Source of the DNA: Butyriboletus loyo
Lineage: Eukaryota > Basidiomycota > Agaricomycetes > Boletales > Boletaceae
Assembly (NCBI GenBank): GCA_038093515.1
Contig: JBBPSI010000076.1
Location: 1-64,000 of the forward strand
DNA: 64,000 nt
Direction: 5' to 3'
The notes under the pieces: generated by a model
Told to the model about the DNA's origin: nothing
The model's input: the letters and a program-made list of their open reading frames with translations, nothing else
Database searches by the model: none
Shown: positions 10,765-23,717 of the stretch, one piece after another
Layout of the letters: every line of letters begins with the position of its first letter
Position numbering within the stretch: position 1 is the first letter of the stretch
Position numbers and translations under genes: made by a program

Positions 10765-13192
10765 ATGTCTAAAGTCGTGCAGGCGGGCTGGTCTCCCTCG
10801 TCCTGGACGTCGAAACATGCCGCCCAGGTGGGAAAGCATCAACTGAGTCTCGTCATTGGCCACAGAGCTCACTCGTCTCCGCCCTTTCACTTCACAGTCA
10901 GTAAACTACCCGAACCCAGAACAACTCTCCAGGTGTGCTTCATTTTCTCTGATCCATACACTCCATAATTTTCCGATGACAGCGTTCTAGCGAAAATCAG
11001 TACCTTGCCCCCTCTCGTGACGCCGTCCGAGGTTTTTCTTTTTAGCAAATTCACCCAGGGACGTTAATAGTTTTCAAATTTTTAGATCGATCGTTTGCGT
11101 TTCCAGCTGGCAGCAGTCCAACGAAACGAAGCCTTCCTTCTTCACGCAGGAGATTGTGCAGAGAGCTTCGATGCATGCACACAAGTGCGTGTCACAATAA
11201 TTTTTTTCCCTAAACGCATCAGGTTCCTAAGCTCCTGACCCCGATATAATAGCAAAACATATCTGCAAAAATTGGTTTGATCCTCTCATTTTCACTCATA
11301 CTGATTTGGGGCGGACGTCTGCCCGTGGTATGTCACTGACAATCAATGACTCGTGATACTCGCTGGCGGTCATTCTCACGAGATTCGCGCAGATACGCAT
11401 TGGTCGTATTGCGGGACAATACGCCAAGCCGAGGAGCAGCAGCATAGAACGAATCGGGGATAAAGAAGTTTTCAGTTTTCGGTGCGTCCAGCCCCCCTGA
11501 GCAGGCGGACCATTCATGCTGATCATTTATTCAGGGGTGACAACGTCAACGGGTAAGTCTTTACATCGGCACTGCCTCATCCTCAAATCACCCCCCTGTC
11601 AGTTTGGACCCGGATGACAGAACGCCAGATCCGCAGCGACTACTCAGGTCAGGACTGATGCGATAACGTTACGCTCTCTGTCTTACATAAAAAATAGTGC
11701 CTATTTTCATTCTACGGCGACACTAAATTATATTCGCGGGTTACTGACTTCGGGATTTGCCTCCCTGCATCATCCGCGGGATTGGTCGCTTTCTCATGTT
11801 CGCTCACCCTCCCTTCGGTTGGTACTACAAACAATTTTAGCCTGTTGCATCGCTGATTGACATTTCGTAAAAACATCTAGGAGCGAATTTGAGCAAATTA
11901 CGGAAGGTCTCGCCGATGCATTAGACTTCAGCCGCACGATCGGCATTGATTCAGGCAAAGAAAGCGTGCCATTTGAGCGCGGTGGCGGCCGGGGTGTCCT
12001 CGGCGAAGTAGATTTCTATACCAGGTTCGTTCAACGATATTTCGTCGACGAAATGATAAATGTTGACATTTGGGGGGGGGGCAAGTCACGAGGGCCTCAT
12101 GCTTGGCTATGAACAAGCGCTCACCCGCGAGTTTCCGCTCGGAGAGTCGCCATCTGGGGCATCACAAGAAAGAGGCTATTACAATACATCCGCCCACTTT
12201 TTGTGGATCGGTGATCGTACCCGGCAGCTCGATGGGGCACATGTCGAGTACTTCCGTGGCATCCGCAACCCGATCGGCATCAAGGTTGGCCCAACGTTGG
12301 GTAACGAAGAGCTAATTCACTTGCTCGAAAGTAAGGCATCCATTCGTTCTTGACCATCATTCACCCTCATCTTCCTTTCCTATCGTCTGCGACTCCAAGT
12401 CGTCAACCCCAACAAGGAACCCGGTCGCGTTACGCTGATGACGCGCTACGGCGCCGCCAAGGCGAGTCGTTTCTCCTCGACTAGCGACTCTCCACGGGCG
12501 TCCTTTTTAGCATCGTTTTTGATGCTTTCACTGGTTTCAGATAGAGAACCACCTTCCGGGCCATATCCATGCTGTCCAGGCGTCCGGCCACCCGGTCGCT
12601 TGGATATGCGACCCCATGCACGGCAAGTGAGTCAGTCATCGTTATCGTGATTCATCGCCCTCCCGCACGACCGAGGCTGACCCTAGGGCCGGGGCCGGGG
12701 CCGAACCCACAGCACGCTCACATCCGGAACGGGTCTCAAAACCCGCCATTTCGGAACGATCATCAGCGAACTGACGTCATGCATCCGTATCCACACCGCC
12801 TGTAGCTCCCGACTGGGCGGCGTCAGCCTCGAATTCACGGGCGAACTCAATGACAAAGGGTTCAGCGTCACCGAGTGTCTCGGGGGCAGTATGGAACTCG
12901 GCGAGGAAGAACTCGGGCTGAGATACCAGGTCTGTCGTTTTTTTTTTCCCTGCTTTTGCGAACCCTGGTTCTGATCCCGATTATCTCCGATCAGTCCTTC
13001 TGCGATCCCAGACTCAATTTCGAGCAATCGTTGGGTGAGTCGTGGAATGTGTCGATTAGGACCTGGTCGGGTCGCTCACGCGCTCGCATGACCGCAGACG
13101 TTGCTTTCCTGGTGTCCAACTACTTCAAAGAAGCGCGTCGTGGAATAACGGGAGAAAACAATATCTATACCGCGCTCGGAGGAAGGAAATAA
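10765..13192 (+). CDS. Class II 3-deoxy-D-arabino-heptulosonate 7-phosphate (DAHP) synthase
   Basis: This enzyme would condense phosphoenolpyruvate and erythrose 4-phosphate, the entry step of the shikimate pathway. Walking the exons from ATG 10765 gives an uninterrupted class II protein of roughly 460 residues: [187 protein letters not shown] and [18 protein letters not shown]. Metal ligands known in the family (Cys of GDCAE, His of DPMHGN, Glu of EFTGE, Asp of CDPR) are all present. One intron (12462-12540) uses a GC donor (AAG|GCGAGT). Stop TAA is at 13190-13192. Class II enzymes occur in some fungi beside or instead of the yeast-type class I enzymes. Confidence 0.9.
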
Positions 13193-13371
13193 CTCTCCGT
13201 CTTGGTTTGAAAACCCAAGGATCAACGGAAGGTACGGAACAGCGGTCGTTGTTATGCATTGTTACACGTGTATATATGTATGCATGCATGCGTCTCGTAT
13301 GGTGGAAACATTCCAAAAAGAAAAGAGAACGAAGAACCTTCTGCACGGAACACCGTGCGACACTTGCCTTA

Positions 13372-16300
13372 TCATGAGAGATCGAAGCCCGCACCAGATG
13401 AAATTGCTTGAAGCAACTTTTCTCGGAGTACTTTCTCACTCGTATACCTCGGAAGCTGCACATAATCAGCGCGGAGAAGTTAACAGGAAGGTGCAAGCCG
13501 AAAATGGGTTTACCTTCAATAGATTGACACACGTGCTCGATGTAGGCAAGCGATGTTCGTCGCTTCCAGCGTCCCGAATCGCAAAGTGTGGGTTCAACTG
13601 CTTGAATCCCCTGTGTGCGTTCCCTGTCAACGACGCGTCAACGATCAGTGTGACAGAACACCATCACTCACAACAACGGTGGTCGACTGCAGCTCGTGAC
13701 AAAACGCAAAAACGTCCGCCTCTGTTCTTGGTCAAAGTTCTCCATGACCTAGAGAGAGGGAAAATGTATTATTATTTTCATCCATGTTCCAGAAACGACA
13801 GGTTTTCTTATAACTGTAACGTACCCTCCAGAATGCTTGGATGGTCGGCTCTTCATTGTCATAGAGCCCACCATAATTGGTGTGTTCTCTCAAATCGTCC
13901 AGGTCCACGGGTGCATTCACGCCACCCAACAAAATTTGCAACTCTTGTTGATTAAACATGCTAAACGGAGCGACCAGTTAGCCCTCTCCTTCCTTTCCTT
14001 CTTCCCGTCTTTTAACGGCGGTAGCTTTTCGGAGACGCACCGGAGCCATTTGGGATCTATCATTTCCGAAAGGCCTTCGAAGAAAGCTTCGCTCTGTAAC
14101 TTTATCTGCTTGCTCAGCTTGTAGTGGGAAATAAGATATATGTATTGCAGTCTGTTTTCTCGCGTCACGGGCACATTGCTTCCGTTGGGGGTAAGGTCGA
14201 CAGCTTTCGCAACCCCAAATTCTATATCGAATGGTCGGGGGAAATTCAGTTGCGAAAATAATAATAATAATTGGTGTGTGCAAGACCCACCTTCGGTAGC
14301 AACGGTGAAATTTAGTGACAAATCCTCCATATTACCTGTATAATTCTTGAGGAAGACGAGTCCCTGATAAAGATCGGGATCAAGAGAAGCAAGATCATCG
14401 AGGAAGCTCTGCTTTCCGAGCCACTGAAACGATCGTGAACCTACTTTTTCATGAAGAAGACTCCCGTACAACCTCTCACCTTCGCAAGGAAAAATCCAGC
14501 AAACGCTACTTCAACCAGAATACCCTCGTAAAGCGCCTTCCCCAAAATGCGGCCGATGAATCGATACCAGTCGAGGTTGTGTGCTAGACGCCAGGGTACA
14601 AGGAACAAAGCGTGAGCATCCAAAGAAATGCATGTGACGATGTCCGAGGACTTACGCTCCGTAGCATAAGAATGGGGGTTGGGATAAATCTCGTTTTTCT
14701 TGTTCGCGAGCCACAGTCCACGGTCCGTGTCGAAGACTTCCTTGCATAAGGAAGTGAAGAATTCTTTGAACACCCCTCCGCCGTCGATCCCAGCCCTGGA
14801 TCACAACGGAATCAGGTTACCCGAACATAAAGTGCTATAAAGGGGAATGAAACGCACTCTGGTTCCCCAAATTGATCGATGAAGGTGATGCTGATCGGAG
14901 CTCGAAGGTCAACATCTGAGAGCCGATCGTATCCGTCCTGGGCGACGCTAGTTCGCCTGATAGATACCTCTATCCTGCCTCTGCGCGACAAGTGGTCTAA
15001 ACCTCTATTCATCATGTCGCTCTGTACAAACCGACGGAAAATGAGCACCCGGGTCTCAAATGGTATAGCAAAAGGAATGTTGTTGAGTAGTCCTAATCGC
15101 GGAGATAACCGAGGGAAATGAAGTTGGCGACGTGAGCTGGGACGAAGGACTGCCAAGTCGTCAGCTTGTTGCTCTTCATACCTGAGAGAACTGAATTGGG
15201 TTTGATGGAAACACATCAGAGAGTGACACGTACACAGCTGCTTCTACGAATGAGTTCATGTCGATTTGAGAGTTCACATGCCAATGGTTTTCGGGCATGA
15301 ACGGTCTTCGAGAGCTATAAGAGGAATCAGCCGAGCTTCACGTAAAATAAGAATATTGGGCGCACTCTCGTGCATGAATTGCTTGCAGGCACTTGGTTAT
15401 CCTGTCGCGTACGCCCTCCCAAGAAAGGTTGAGTCCCGGGACCGTCGCCTCTTGGATTTTCGCTTGGTCCTCTCTCCAGTACAACGTAAAGGCGATGTTG
15501 AAGAGGGTACGAGAGAATGGAATGAGCTCATTGAGGGTGAGTGAAGTTCGAGAACCGGAGAAGAACTCGTCGTCGCCCATCGTAAGGAGAGATTGCGTGT
15601 ATAGGTCGGTAAGGAGAAGTAAGGGGGGCCAGCATGACCCAAGAGAGGGATCTAAAATCGATCAGTGCCATGTAGTTGGAAAACAACTCGGACACACACC
15701 CATAAGTGACGAAAGATTCTCGTCACGACCAAGGGGTGTGGCTCGGACATACTCGCGGTATATTTCGCGCACGAGACCTCCGCCGCCGTACAGGTGTAGG
15801 GTGGTCAGTACCTTGTCCTTTCTCGAGGGCCAAACGATGCTAAGGCTTAGGAGCATCGAAATCAAGTCTGGCAGCAATTCCGGATGCTGCTGCGTAGGTT
15901 TTAGGAGAGAATTTAGGTGGGTTGGAGATGGTAAAATTTGCAAGCGCTTTCGCGTCCGTGAGTCGAGGAGAGGAAGGGCCGATCGCGAGGCGACGACATT
16001 AGCAGTGCGTTCGGAATCCGAGTCACTGTCATCTGCCCACGAAGTTGCTGTTCGGGAGTCCTGGGGTAGTGGGGGTTCTAAAGCATGGGTTGGTAAGACG
16101 TTCAGCAAAGCAGAGAGGAGTTGTAGATAAGCCTTCAGCGATGACACAGGGAGAGTGGTATATCGCGGAGGGGTAAACGCCAGAAGGTTCGCAATAATGT
16201 TAATCTGTGACGATGTAGAGGCTACGGAGATGATGTCGGGGATACACGATGATAGTACATGTAGATGCACGAGAGGAAGCTGTCCAGATAGCTCCGAGAG

Positions 16301-17212
16301 TGACGTAAGAGGGATACGATAAGGAAGCAGGGGAAGGGCAAAGACGTGCGAGACCAAACCCCAGAAGGACCGGGCGAATAACTCAGATGACGATGACAAG
16401 TTAGTGAGCGGGAGATACAGAAGTTTCACCAGATAAGGAAGGGATGGGTTGTTCTTGGACTCAGGTCCCTGGAAGGAGGTGAATTGAATTGATTAAATTG
16501 GAAGAGATAAAGGTGACAGACAATTGTCAGTATAGCACATCCAAGGTGATGGTAGACATCATTCTGCACGAGCCATTTCGATACGCGCAGCAATAATTCA
16601 TTCCCGGACGGACCGAGAAGTCTTATGGCTAATGACGGATCCATAAGTTTGCACAACACCTGGAGATGTGGCACAGCAGTGGGAACGCTGAAAGACCGTC
16701 AAACCATACGGCGTCTATGCCATGGTACATGCACTCACCCTGATCTACTTGATATTGAATGGAGAAGGAGAACAGCGACGCGACTCAGAAGAGTTATCCA
16801 ATGATCCCGATCAGGACCCTGCGCAGGTCCAAACAACAGAGCTGCGACACTTAAGGATAAAAACACATCATATATGGAGAGTAGACCTACCGTCATCCTG
16901 ATGTATTCTCTGAGACCACAGACTGAGAAGCTCCTCATCCTGCCCAACGAGGATAAGACATCGCAGGGCTGTGACGCCCGTGACGTGCTCCTGGAATACC
17001 CGACGCAACCGCTGCCGGACGCGCCGAGCTTCATGTGCGCCACGCCACCATGCCTGTATTCGGATTGCGCTTTCCTCTCGTTTGCGCTGCGCTTCTCGCT
17101 CCATCCTTCGAGTTCGCGCTTGGTCCAAGATCGCCGCCTGGGATGTCACGGAAGTCGACCCTCCTAAGTTGATCTCGCGCCGCCTACGCTCGTCTCCAAA
17201 TAATGGAAGCAT
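13372..17212 (-). CDS. hul5: HECT-type E3 ubiquitin ligase, HUL5/UBE3C family
   Basis: The N-terminus (ATG 17212) is the family hallmark: MLPLFGDERRRREINLGG followed by a basic helix and an IQ-like segment ESAIRIQAWWRGAHEARR. A long helical middle follows (about 15.3-16.7 kb on the minus strand), then the HECT lobe: ITFIDQFGEPE, WYRFIGRILGKALYEGILVE, LQILLGG and TNYGG, FWRVMENFDQEQRRTFLRF, SCSRPPLLGFK, and the catalytic loop LPTSSTCVNLLKLPRY. The catalytic cysteine codon is 13529-13531. The last exon ends at TGA 13372-13374. About ten introns of normal length interrupt it; joined, it comes to roughly 1,000 residues, as expected. The family adds K48/K29-type chains and boosts proteasome processivity on misfolded proteins in nucleus and cytosol. 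Confidence 0.88.
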
Positions 17213-18982
17213 CTTAAGGACACCTTTTCGTTTCGTTGATATGCAGCTGGGAGTAATTATCTTTGAAGCGTGGTGGTAAGCGACAGAAAGTGGGGACGGG
17301 ACAATTTCAGCACGCCACCCCCAACACGCAAGCATCGCTCAGCGGTTATGTAACCCTAACCCCAATATAGGTTCTGTTATATAAGCGTTACTCATCATCA
17401 CTTGGGACCACCTAACTAACTAGGTCACTTATTGGAGTCGCCCAGTGTGACGGAATGACGGTCAGGTACGTTGACAGCATGCCCGAAGGTAATGCAGGTC
17501 TTGACACAAGTGCTCTGGTGAAATCAGGACAGGAGCAGGAATTGTGCGAACGATAAAGGAAAAGGAGGTGAGGCGAATGAAACGGGCCCAGGTGACCAGG
17601 TCACGCGCCGTATGCGTTGGACAACTTGGAATGCTGTGACCATATCGTGGCTTGACGGCTTGAAATGGTAAGTTTGAGCGGCCGCTCGGTGATACTCCAT
17701 TGCTCTCCTCACCCTAAATCTATACTTGCATCCTTCAGATGCGCAAACTGTGACCGAAGCAAATAGTCAAAATACAGATAACTTGTATACATGTTCTCAG
17801 GCAATGTCAAAGATCTCATGATCGCACTGTCTAGGTTTCTGAGGACACGGATGCCCAAGGATCGACCCGTAGTTTGACATATCGACCGGTTCATACAAAG
17901 TGCCGTTAGAGCATCCGACACAATTTTCAATGTCGACAACAACCAGAATGATGTTTTCTTTTTTTTTCGGCCAACGTGTCAGGCCGAATGGTCAGACACT
18001 TTTCAGTAACCGGTCCGAAATACCGGTAGTGTGTCGGGAGGAAGTAAAGTGTTTTCTAAGAAGTATTTGATTCTTGATTACTACTCGCGAAGAATTGCGT
18101 CCCACAGCAACGTTGCAAAATGAGGCTCGGATGGGTGCATGTCTTCACTGGGTGTGCAAGGTGGGGAAACCGATGAAACTTGGACCTACAATCAGATTGT
18201 CAATTGGCATCCCATCCATTCGAATGAGCATGCTCCGAGTCAGAAGGTGGCTGCATACTTTACTGTACTTGAAGTGAAACCAAGCACAGAAGAAAAGAAC
18301 CTGCCGACAGCCGACGGCGACGGAGTTCAGACGTCTCTTGCCTCGAGATACATTTACAACCCGAGGAGTACCCAGTGGCACATCAATACATAACGTGCTG
18401 GGGGAAGAAAAAAGAAGGGGAGAAATCCCATCAACGGTTGACTGACCTTATCTTTACTAATGTGGCGTTGTGGGACGAGCTGAACGCCGGGGACGTATTG
18501 CGCCTTCAAAATGTCTATCACGAGCGGCCCACGATGTTTCCTTGATTGCCGGGAGGTAGAAGATGAAGAGGAATTCGCTTGGCAAGGGCAGATCATGGTC
18601 TCTGGAAAAAACCAGACCAACGGGAACCTATGCATTATTGACCTTGATTCCGAGGGCTGATACACGAGGCCCGGCCGGATTTTGGGTGACTGAGAGCCAT
18701 AACAACCAGCTACAGAAATGCTCATTGAAGATCACGTTTGAGATCTTGAGACTTCGTTGGCTTCGACGTTACTCAACGACAAAGCCGGCATGAAGTCGGA
18801 TAAATGCCGCATGTTCCTCCTAGCGGAGACGCCGTGATGTAGTCCTCCCCTACTTTATTTGGGAGAATCTTCGAATGCGTTTCCGGGCAGATAAATGTGC
18901 TTGCATTCCCTTAGGGTTGGAGCCTGTTATCCCTTTCATTCAGTACCTCAAACTCACTCACCCATCAACCTGCAGAAAAAAC
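17213..18982. other. Spacer with unassigned coding-like fragments
   Basis: No gene can be named. On the minus strand 17709-17942 is open (77 codons) but has no ATG at its head. On the plus strand about 18140-18390 and 18511-18660 read like protein (the latter begins with an ATG and encodes 49 residues rich in acidic residues: CREVEDEEEFAWQGQ), and they could be exons of one unknown gene or a relic. Splice joins between them are not convincing. Confidence 0.3.
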
Positions 18983-19360
18983 ATGCCCAACCTCACCATC
19001 ATCAACGGTCTCGACGAAGCCATCCATGTTGCATTCTACATCACGGCACCAACTCACTGGAAGAATAACCTCCTTCCAGGCGAGCGCTGGACTACACACC
19101 TACCAACTCTTCCGCTGTACTTCCAGGCACGCTGGGTGCAGCGCACAGACTCTGATAGTGGGGCCGTTTATCAGTCGCGCGCGTTCTGTCCAGAGGATTC
19201 CTGGGAGATGGGAAAGACAATCGGCGTAGCGTGTGCTGCGGGGACGGCGTCGGTCGTCACCGCAGCAACATCTGTCCTGACGGGGTGGCAAGGCGTAGGA
19301 GTGCCATTGATAGCAGGGCCGCTCATGGTGGCAGCGAACGCTGGTAAGACTTTCCCCTGA
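18983..19360 (+). CDS. Small uncharacterised fungal protein (first exon)
   Basis: The ATG at 18983 follows a CT-rich leader. The first ~120 residues look coding: MPNLTIINGLDEAIHVAFY, a WKNNLLPGERWTTHLP turn, a beta-rich middle, and a hydrophobic GVGVPLIAGPLMVAANAG at the end, where a GTAAGA donor follows. I have a sense of similar anonymous proteins in Agaricomycetes, but no named domain. The downstream exon is not obvious; candidate acceptors around 19367-19385 leave no good continuation, so the gene may be truncated here. Two upstream in-frame methionines are possible (18875), but that sequence looks like a leader. Confidence 0.45.
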   Translation: MPNLTIINGLDEAIHVAFYITAPTHWKNNLLPGERWTTHLPTLPLYFQARWVQRTDSDSGAVYQSRAFCPEDSWEMGKTIGVACAAGTASVVTAATSVLTGWQGVGVPLIAGPLMVAANAGKTFP

Positions 19361-20099
19361 CTAACTCCCAAGGTCAGGTCAGTTGATCGGCGTGCGAATA
19401 CGCGTTAGGTGGGAATAGGTACGCGACGATGCGACAAGAGGCCAAGCTGTGCGAGACCTGGGTATGGGTACCGTTTGCCGAACATAAGGAGTATTCAGTG
19501 AGAATGGTCGGTGCGGGACGGTGTGGTCTGTGGGACGTGAAGGATAATAGGCAGGCGTAGGTCCACAGTGTCGGCTCGGCTCCAAAGCTAGGTAGTGAAT
19601 GACAATCCTGTATGCTACGGGCTTCCCGCGTGTGCCAAGAACACGCGCGGATAGAGAGGTCTGTACCTGTCATAGCGGACACGAAGAGAGATGGTTCGGG
19701 GGGGTGAACGTTTGATATGTGAGAGCGCAGAAAAGTCTGCCCCAGTGTCTGGATTGTCGTCGGACGGGGATGGGTACGGGGATGGGGATGAGAGTTGAGG
19801 TCACCACGACGTTTGGGAGGGAGAGGGCCGGAGAAGGAGGGACGTCGAAAAGTCGGCGGTGTCCCCTCGCCCTTGCCCTCCCCGGTACCATAGGAATGGT
19901 AGTATATAGTTTGAGTACAACGAGCGCGGATCTGAGGATCCGAGTCGGTGAGAGGAAGTTTGGTACGAGGCAAGATTCCCCTTCAACTCGCCGAGACCTT
20001 TCAATTGCTCAGCAGCACTGATCAGCACATAAGTACTTACACCTGAGACATGGTCGAAAAAGTCCGTGCAACGAATCGCATGTTACTTACTTATGACGT
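19361..20099. other. Spacer, nothing recognised
   Basis: This is a low-complexity GGGGATGGGTACGGGG-type tract (about 19765-19800) with open frames on both strands and no conserved motif. The 199-codon minus-strand frame here is Pro/Ser/Thr/His-rich and looks accidental. Confidence 0.35.
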
Positions 20100-20553
20100 T
20101 TTGGTCAAGGTCTCCTGCTGTAAAAATATGACCTGAGCAAGAGCAGAACGCCAACGACCCGAGACATAATCAATGCTTTCCATCATACACTTGGATGCAC
20201 CCAAAGTTTGATCAATTAATCTGTTTATCTAGCGTCGAGTACTCTACTCATTCCGGGACACATTCCAGCAGTGGGACGAGCGTTGAACTATGCACAGGAA
20301 AAAGGAAAGGCTCACCTGAAAACGAACGGCAAGTGTAAAACGACCGACAGAGCATATCCAGGTGGTAACATGATCAGATTGGATGGACCATCCTATATCT
20401 GACAGCATACACCATACATAGACACAAACGACCCCCCACCATTCCACCGACACCCACTCACACACTACAAGTATACATGGAACCACGAACAAAGGAAATT
20501 CGAGAAGAACACATTGTTATTTCTGAAACAAACACCAGCTGCACGATTGGCAT

Positions 20554-20810
20554 TTAGTGCTTGCAGTCACCGCACTTGCAGGTGCAACTAGATCGAGAAA
20601 CAAGAAACATCAACGACGTGGCTCGATGGTGGGAGAGGAGTGGAGACGTACGTAGAGGCGCAGTTGCAGCTGTCGGCGCCGGAGCAGCACGCCTCGTTAA
20701 CGGGGATGGAGGTGACCTGCGAGAACGCCGCCCAACACCTCCATCAGCCATCGCGTCCTTGACAACACACGGAAGAGAAGAAAGAACAGGCCGTCACTTA
20801 CGGTCTGCAT
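20554..20810 (-). CDS. Metallothionein, copy A (35 residues, three exons)
   Basis: Exons 20802-20810 (9 nt), 20652-20716 (65 nt) and 20554-20587 (34 nt) total 108 nt, exactly 35 codons plus TAA. Splice sites are canonical (ACC|GTAAGT...CGCAG, AC|GTACGT...TCTAG). The peptide starts MQTVTSIPVN and carries eight cysteines as CC-x5-C-x-C-x3-C-x-C-x-C-x2-C, ending CTCKCGDCKH, with no aromatic residue. That is the composition of small fungal Cu/Zn/Cd-binding metallothioneins of the cytosol, which bind metal through Cys-x-Cys thiolates. A TATAAAA box sits 95 bp upstream of the ATG. The cysteine array is shared exactly by copy B while other residues differ, so selection is acting on it. Confidence 0.85.
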
Positions 20811-20904
20811 GATGCTATACGTGAGGATGATGATAGAACGAGTTGCTTGGATGTTGGATGTACTGTGTACTGGAGAATGAGTATGTCCCAGGTGAAGAAA
20901 GGGA

Positions 20905-20911
20905 TTTTATA
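20905..20911 (-). promoter_or_regulatory. TATA box of metallothionein copy A
   Basis: TATAAAA on the minus strand lies 95-101 bp before the ATG, within GAGGTATAAAATCCC, a context conserved in copy B at the same spacing. Confidence 0.65.
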
Positions 20912-23717
20912 CCTCTCGCAGACGCCTATTTGGTGTTCTTTTGATATATCGTCGTCTGGATAATTCATATCTTCTAGAAATTAGGTCGGCAGACGCCGTA
21001 TGTGGCGTATCTTGATCACCCCATGACACGTGCGGCCACAATACGGTGACTCCAAGTCTTCCGTCAGACGATCCCAGCGTAAGCCAAAACGGGATGAGAT
21101 GGTAACCATGTTTTTCTTCTGGCTGCATTGGTTCTCATGGTCATGGAGTAGTTTCGGCACCAGACGTTTTGGTCTTTGCCTCGGAGGGAATCCTCCGTCC
21201 TAGGACGTGGCAGTAACAAGGGTGTCTGGTGTCAGCCACCGGCGTCTACGACAGCTGGTTACGAGACTACTCATGGAGAGGTCTGAAAAATATGAAGGTA
21301 GCCGGAAAAAGGAATTTTAAAAAAGGAAGGGAGAAAAATGTGATCGCATTGCGATCCCCTGCGAGTACAACGCGATGTCAGTTTGGGGTATCGATGATCT
21401 TGCTGTGCGCGCAATGTGGTTGGACCGATAGCCGGCTGACCCGGATCCCCGTTCGTCCTTCTGTGTTCCTGTTCCATTGTTCCTGGGTGTGCGGCCCTAT
21501 CCCTCGGGCCCTTTCAGTGACTTGTTCACTTTGTCACAGGACCATACGAGGATAAAGTGAATCAAGGGTACACAGCTTACCTGCCAGCCATTGTAGGAAA
21601 GAGGATCTATGGGTGAAACCTTACAGCACCGAATCGAACTTTGCAGGCAACATTCAAACGTTGATAAGCACTTCCCCACCGAGATTTAGAGAGAACTCGT
21701 CTTCTAGACACACCATCTAGCCAGATATGCGTAAATTAACACGGCACCTGTGTTATCATGGCGCCAAGTCCGTGTGCATCAAATCGATCGAGGTGAGTCA
21801 CGGATAGAGGCAATCAGGGAATACCCTCTCCAGGTCCACCTGACGCATGGTATGTATGAGAACACCCTTGAAAAAAGCACCAGCGGGAATGAAGAGGACA
21901 CCATACAGCAGGCGACGATCGGATCAGATACTCCATGGGCCCAACGTTCCTGACCAAACAGACAAGTAGAGCCTCCACGAGGAAAACATCACGAGCGGAA
22001 AATGTGCGGCAACGCTCATGCATGCTGCTGACAAGTAGACTTCTATATTCGTCTTGCTGCAGCCACCGCCCTGTGGCAAATGACACGCCAATTATTGTTG
22101 GGATGGCTGGTTGATGGCTGGGCGTAACGAGACAAGTCCCCAGTGGCCCATCAGACAGCGTCGAATCGAGTCTCGAGCAGCCTGTGAACCATCGAACAAT
22201 ATCGTACGCGATAAGGAACCGATGTTTCTCCTGAAACTCCTGCCAACAAGTATCGCGTACCCCGTACCCAGCTGAGGTCTGAAAAGTCACCTAGGCCATC
22301 TTCGTTGTGTCCCCCGACGAGAAGAACATCGACAACAGTCAAGGAATGCGCAGCACCACAGCCCACACGCAGAGCCTGTCGTCTTGCTATCGAAGTCCAC
22401 AGGGGTATCGTTCCCTACGTCCACTTCCGCTTCCACTTCCACAGTGACAGTCTCCAGTTCCAAAGACCGGCCGTTCTCGACGGAAACGATGGCTAGGAAA
22501 AGGCGAACGACGATCGGAGGCCAAACCCGGAGAAATGTTTCGGAAGAACCTGGCCATAGGATACACGCGGAATCGACGATTGCGAATCGCGACGACTGCC
22601 TTCATGTCTTCTGTTCTGTTGAGTAGGAGTTGGACCAGGGTAGGGGTAGCTAGCAGAGAGGGCTTGGGTCGGATCGCAGGGTAAGAGTCACAGACTCGTC
22701 CTAGGCACACAGGCTGATGTGCACCCTGCACACACCTTAGGAGACGGCCGTTAACCTGGCCATTCCAGAGGAACAGAGGAAGAGCGAAGACGGGAACGAG
22801 GGTTGCAGTGGGTTCGGGGGAAGTGATGTCAAAACAGCGTGGTCGCCTCATCGTTATATGGACTTGACCGCGGGGGTAGTAGGTACCCTCCCGGTCATCG
22901 TCACGGTCACGAGGATATGATATGATAAAGCTCCCATTCGCTAGGATGTTGTTCTTATGAGGAGATAATGGCGACATACGACGTAGGTCGATTCAATGCT
23001 CAACGATTGTTAAAACTCGGAGCACGTAAGAAACGAACCTACACCGACAAAGAAAAAAGGTCTCCATAAAACCATGCGGCACGTGACAGAATCTCTGGCC
23101 TATGTCATATACGACCTGCTTCCTTTCCATCACGCCTACGCGCCAATTGTTCGCCCCGTGTCGAAAGATATTGATCGAGAAAAAGTACACAAGCAGATGC
23201 ACTTGCAAAACAAAATCATACGATCGCGCTGTATCGGCAAGTCGGAGCATGGAAATGGTAGGGAGTATTCTAACGACCCAAAATGTGACACGACTGTGCT
23301 AGAGTCGGTCAAAGGTGACTGCACGCACAGACATGCTGGCCTGCGCGAGAGCAGAACGCCAACGGCCCGGGACACAATGGACGCGCCCTTTGATTAATTA
23401 ATCTGTTTGTCTAGCGTCGAGTACTCACTCCGGGACACATTCCAATAGGACGAGCGTTGAACTATGCACAGGAAAAAGCAAATGCTCGCCTGAAAACGAA
23501 CAGCAAGTTGTGGAACGACCGACAGAGCATATCCAGGTGGTAACATGATCAGATTGGATGGACCACCCTGTATCTGACAGCATACACCATACATAGACAC
23601 AAACGACCCCCCCTACTCCACCGACACCCACTCACACACTACCAGCATACCGGGAACCACGAACAAAGAAGAACAGATTGTTATTGCTGAAACAAACACC
23701 AGCTGCACGATTGGCAT

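Larger units (their letters stand above)
20100..23050. repeat. Segmental tandem duplication, copy A (~3 kb)
   Basis: It matches 23310-26050 in the same orientation with an offset that drifts from about 3,164 bp (left end) to about 3,024 bp (right end). Identity is high around the metallothionein gene (20210-20820 against 23395-23975) and falls to the right. Matching landmarks include aagccaaaacggg at 21081 and 24199, and ggagataatggcgacatacg near 22961 and 25985. Apart from the metallothionein gene, the open frames (for example minus 22387-22977 and 21814-22290) are not kept open in the other copy, so they are probably not genes. Confidence 0.85.

Noticed and set aside
13254..13955. 233-codon plus-strand frame
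   Set aside because: It overlaps the antisense of the conserved catalytic exons of the HECT ligase, which fully explain this DNA.
19374..19973. 199-codon minus-strand frame
   Set aside because: Low-complexity Pro/Thr/His/Ser text across a GGGGATG-type tract; no domain.
22387..22977. 196-codon minus-strand frame in duplicate copy A
   Set aside because: The matching part of copy B has stops and frame changes (a TAG nine codons in), so the frame is not conserved, although VPVF.L.L is shared.
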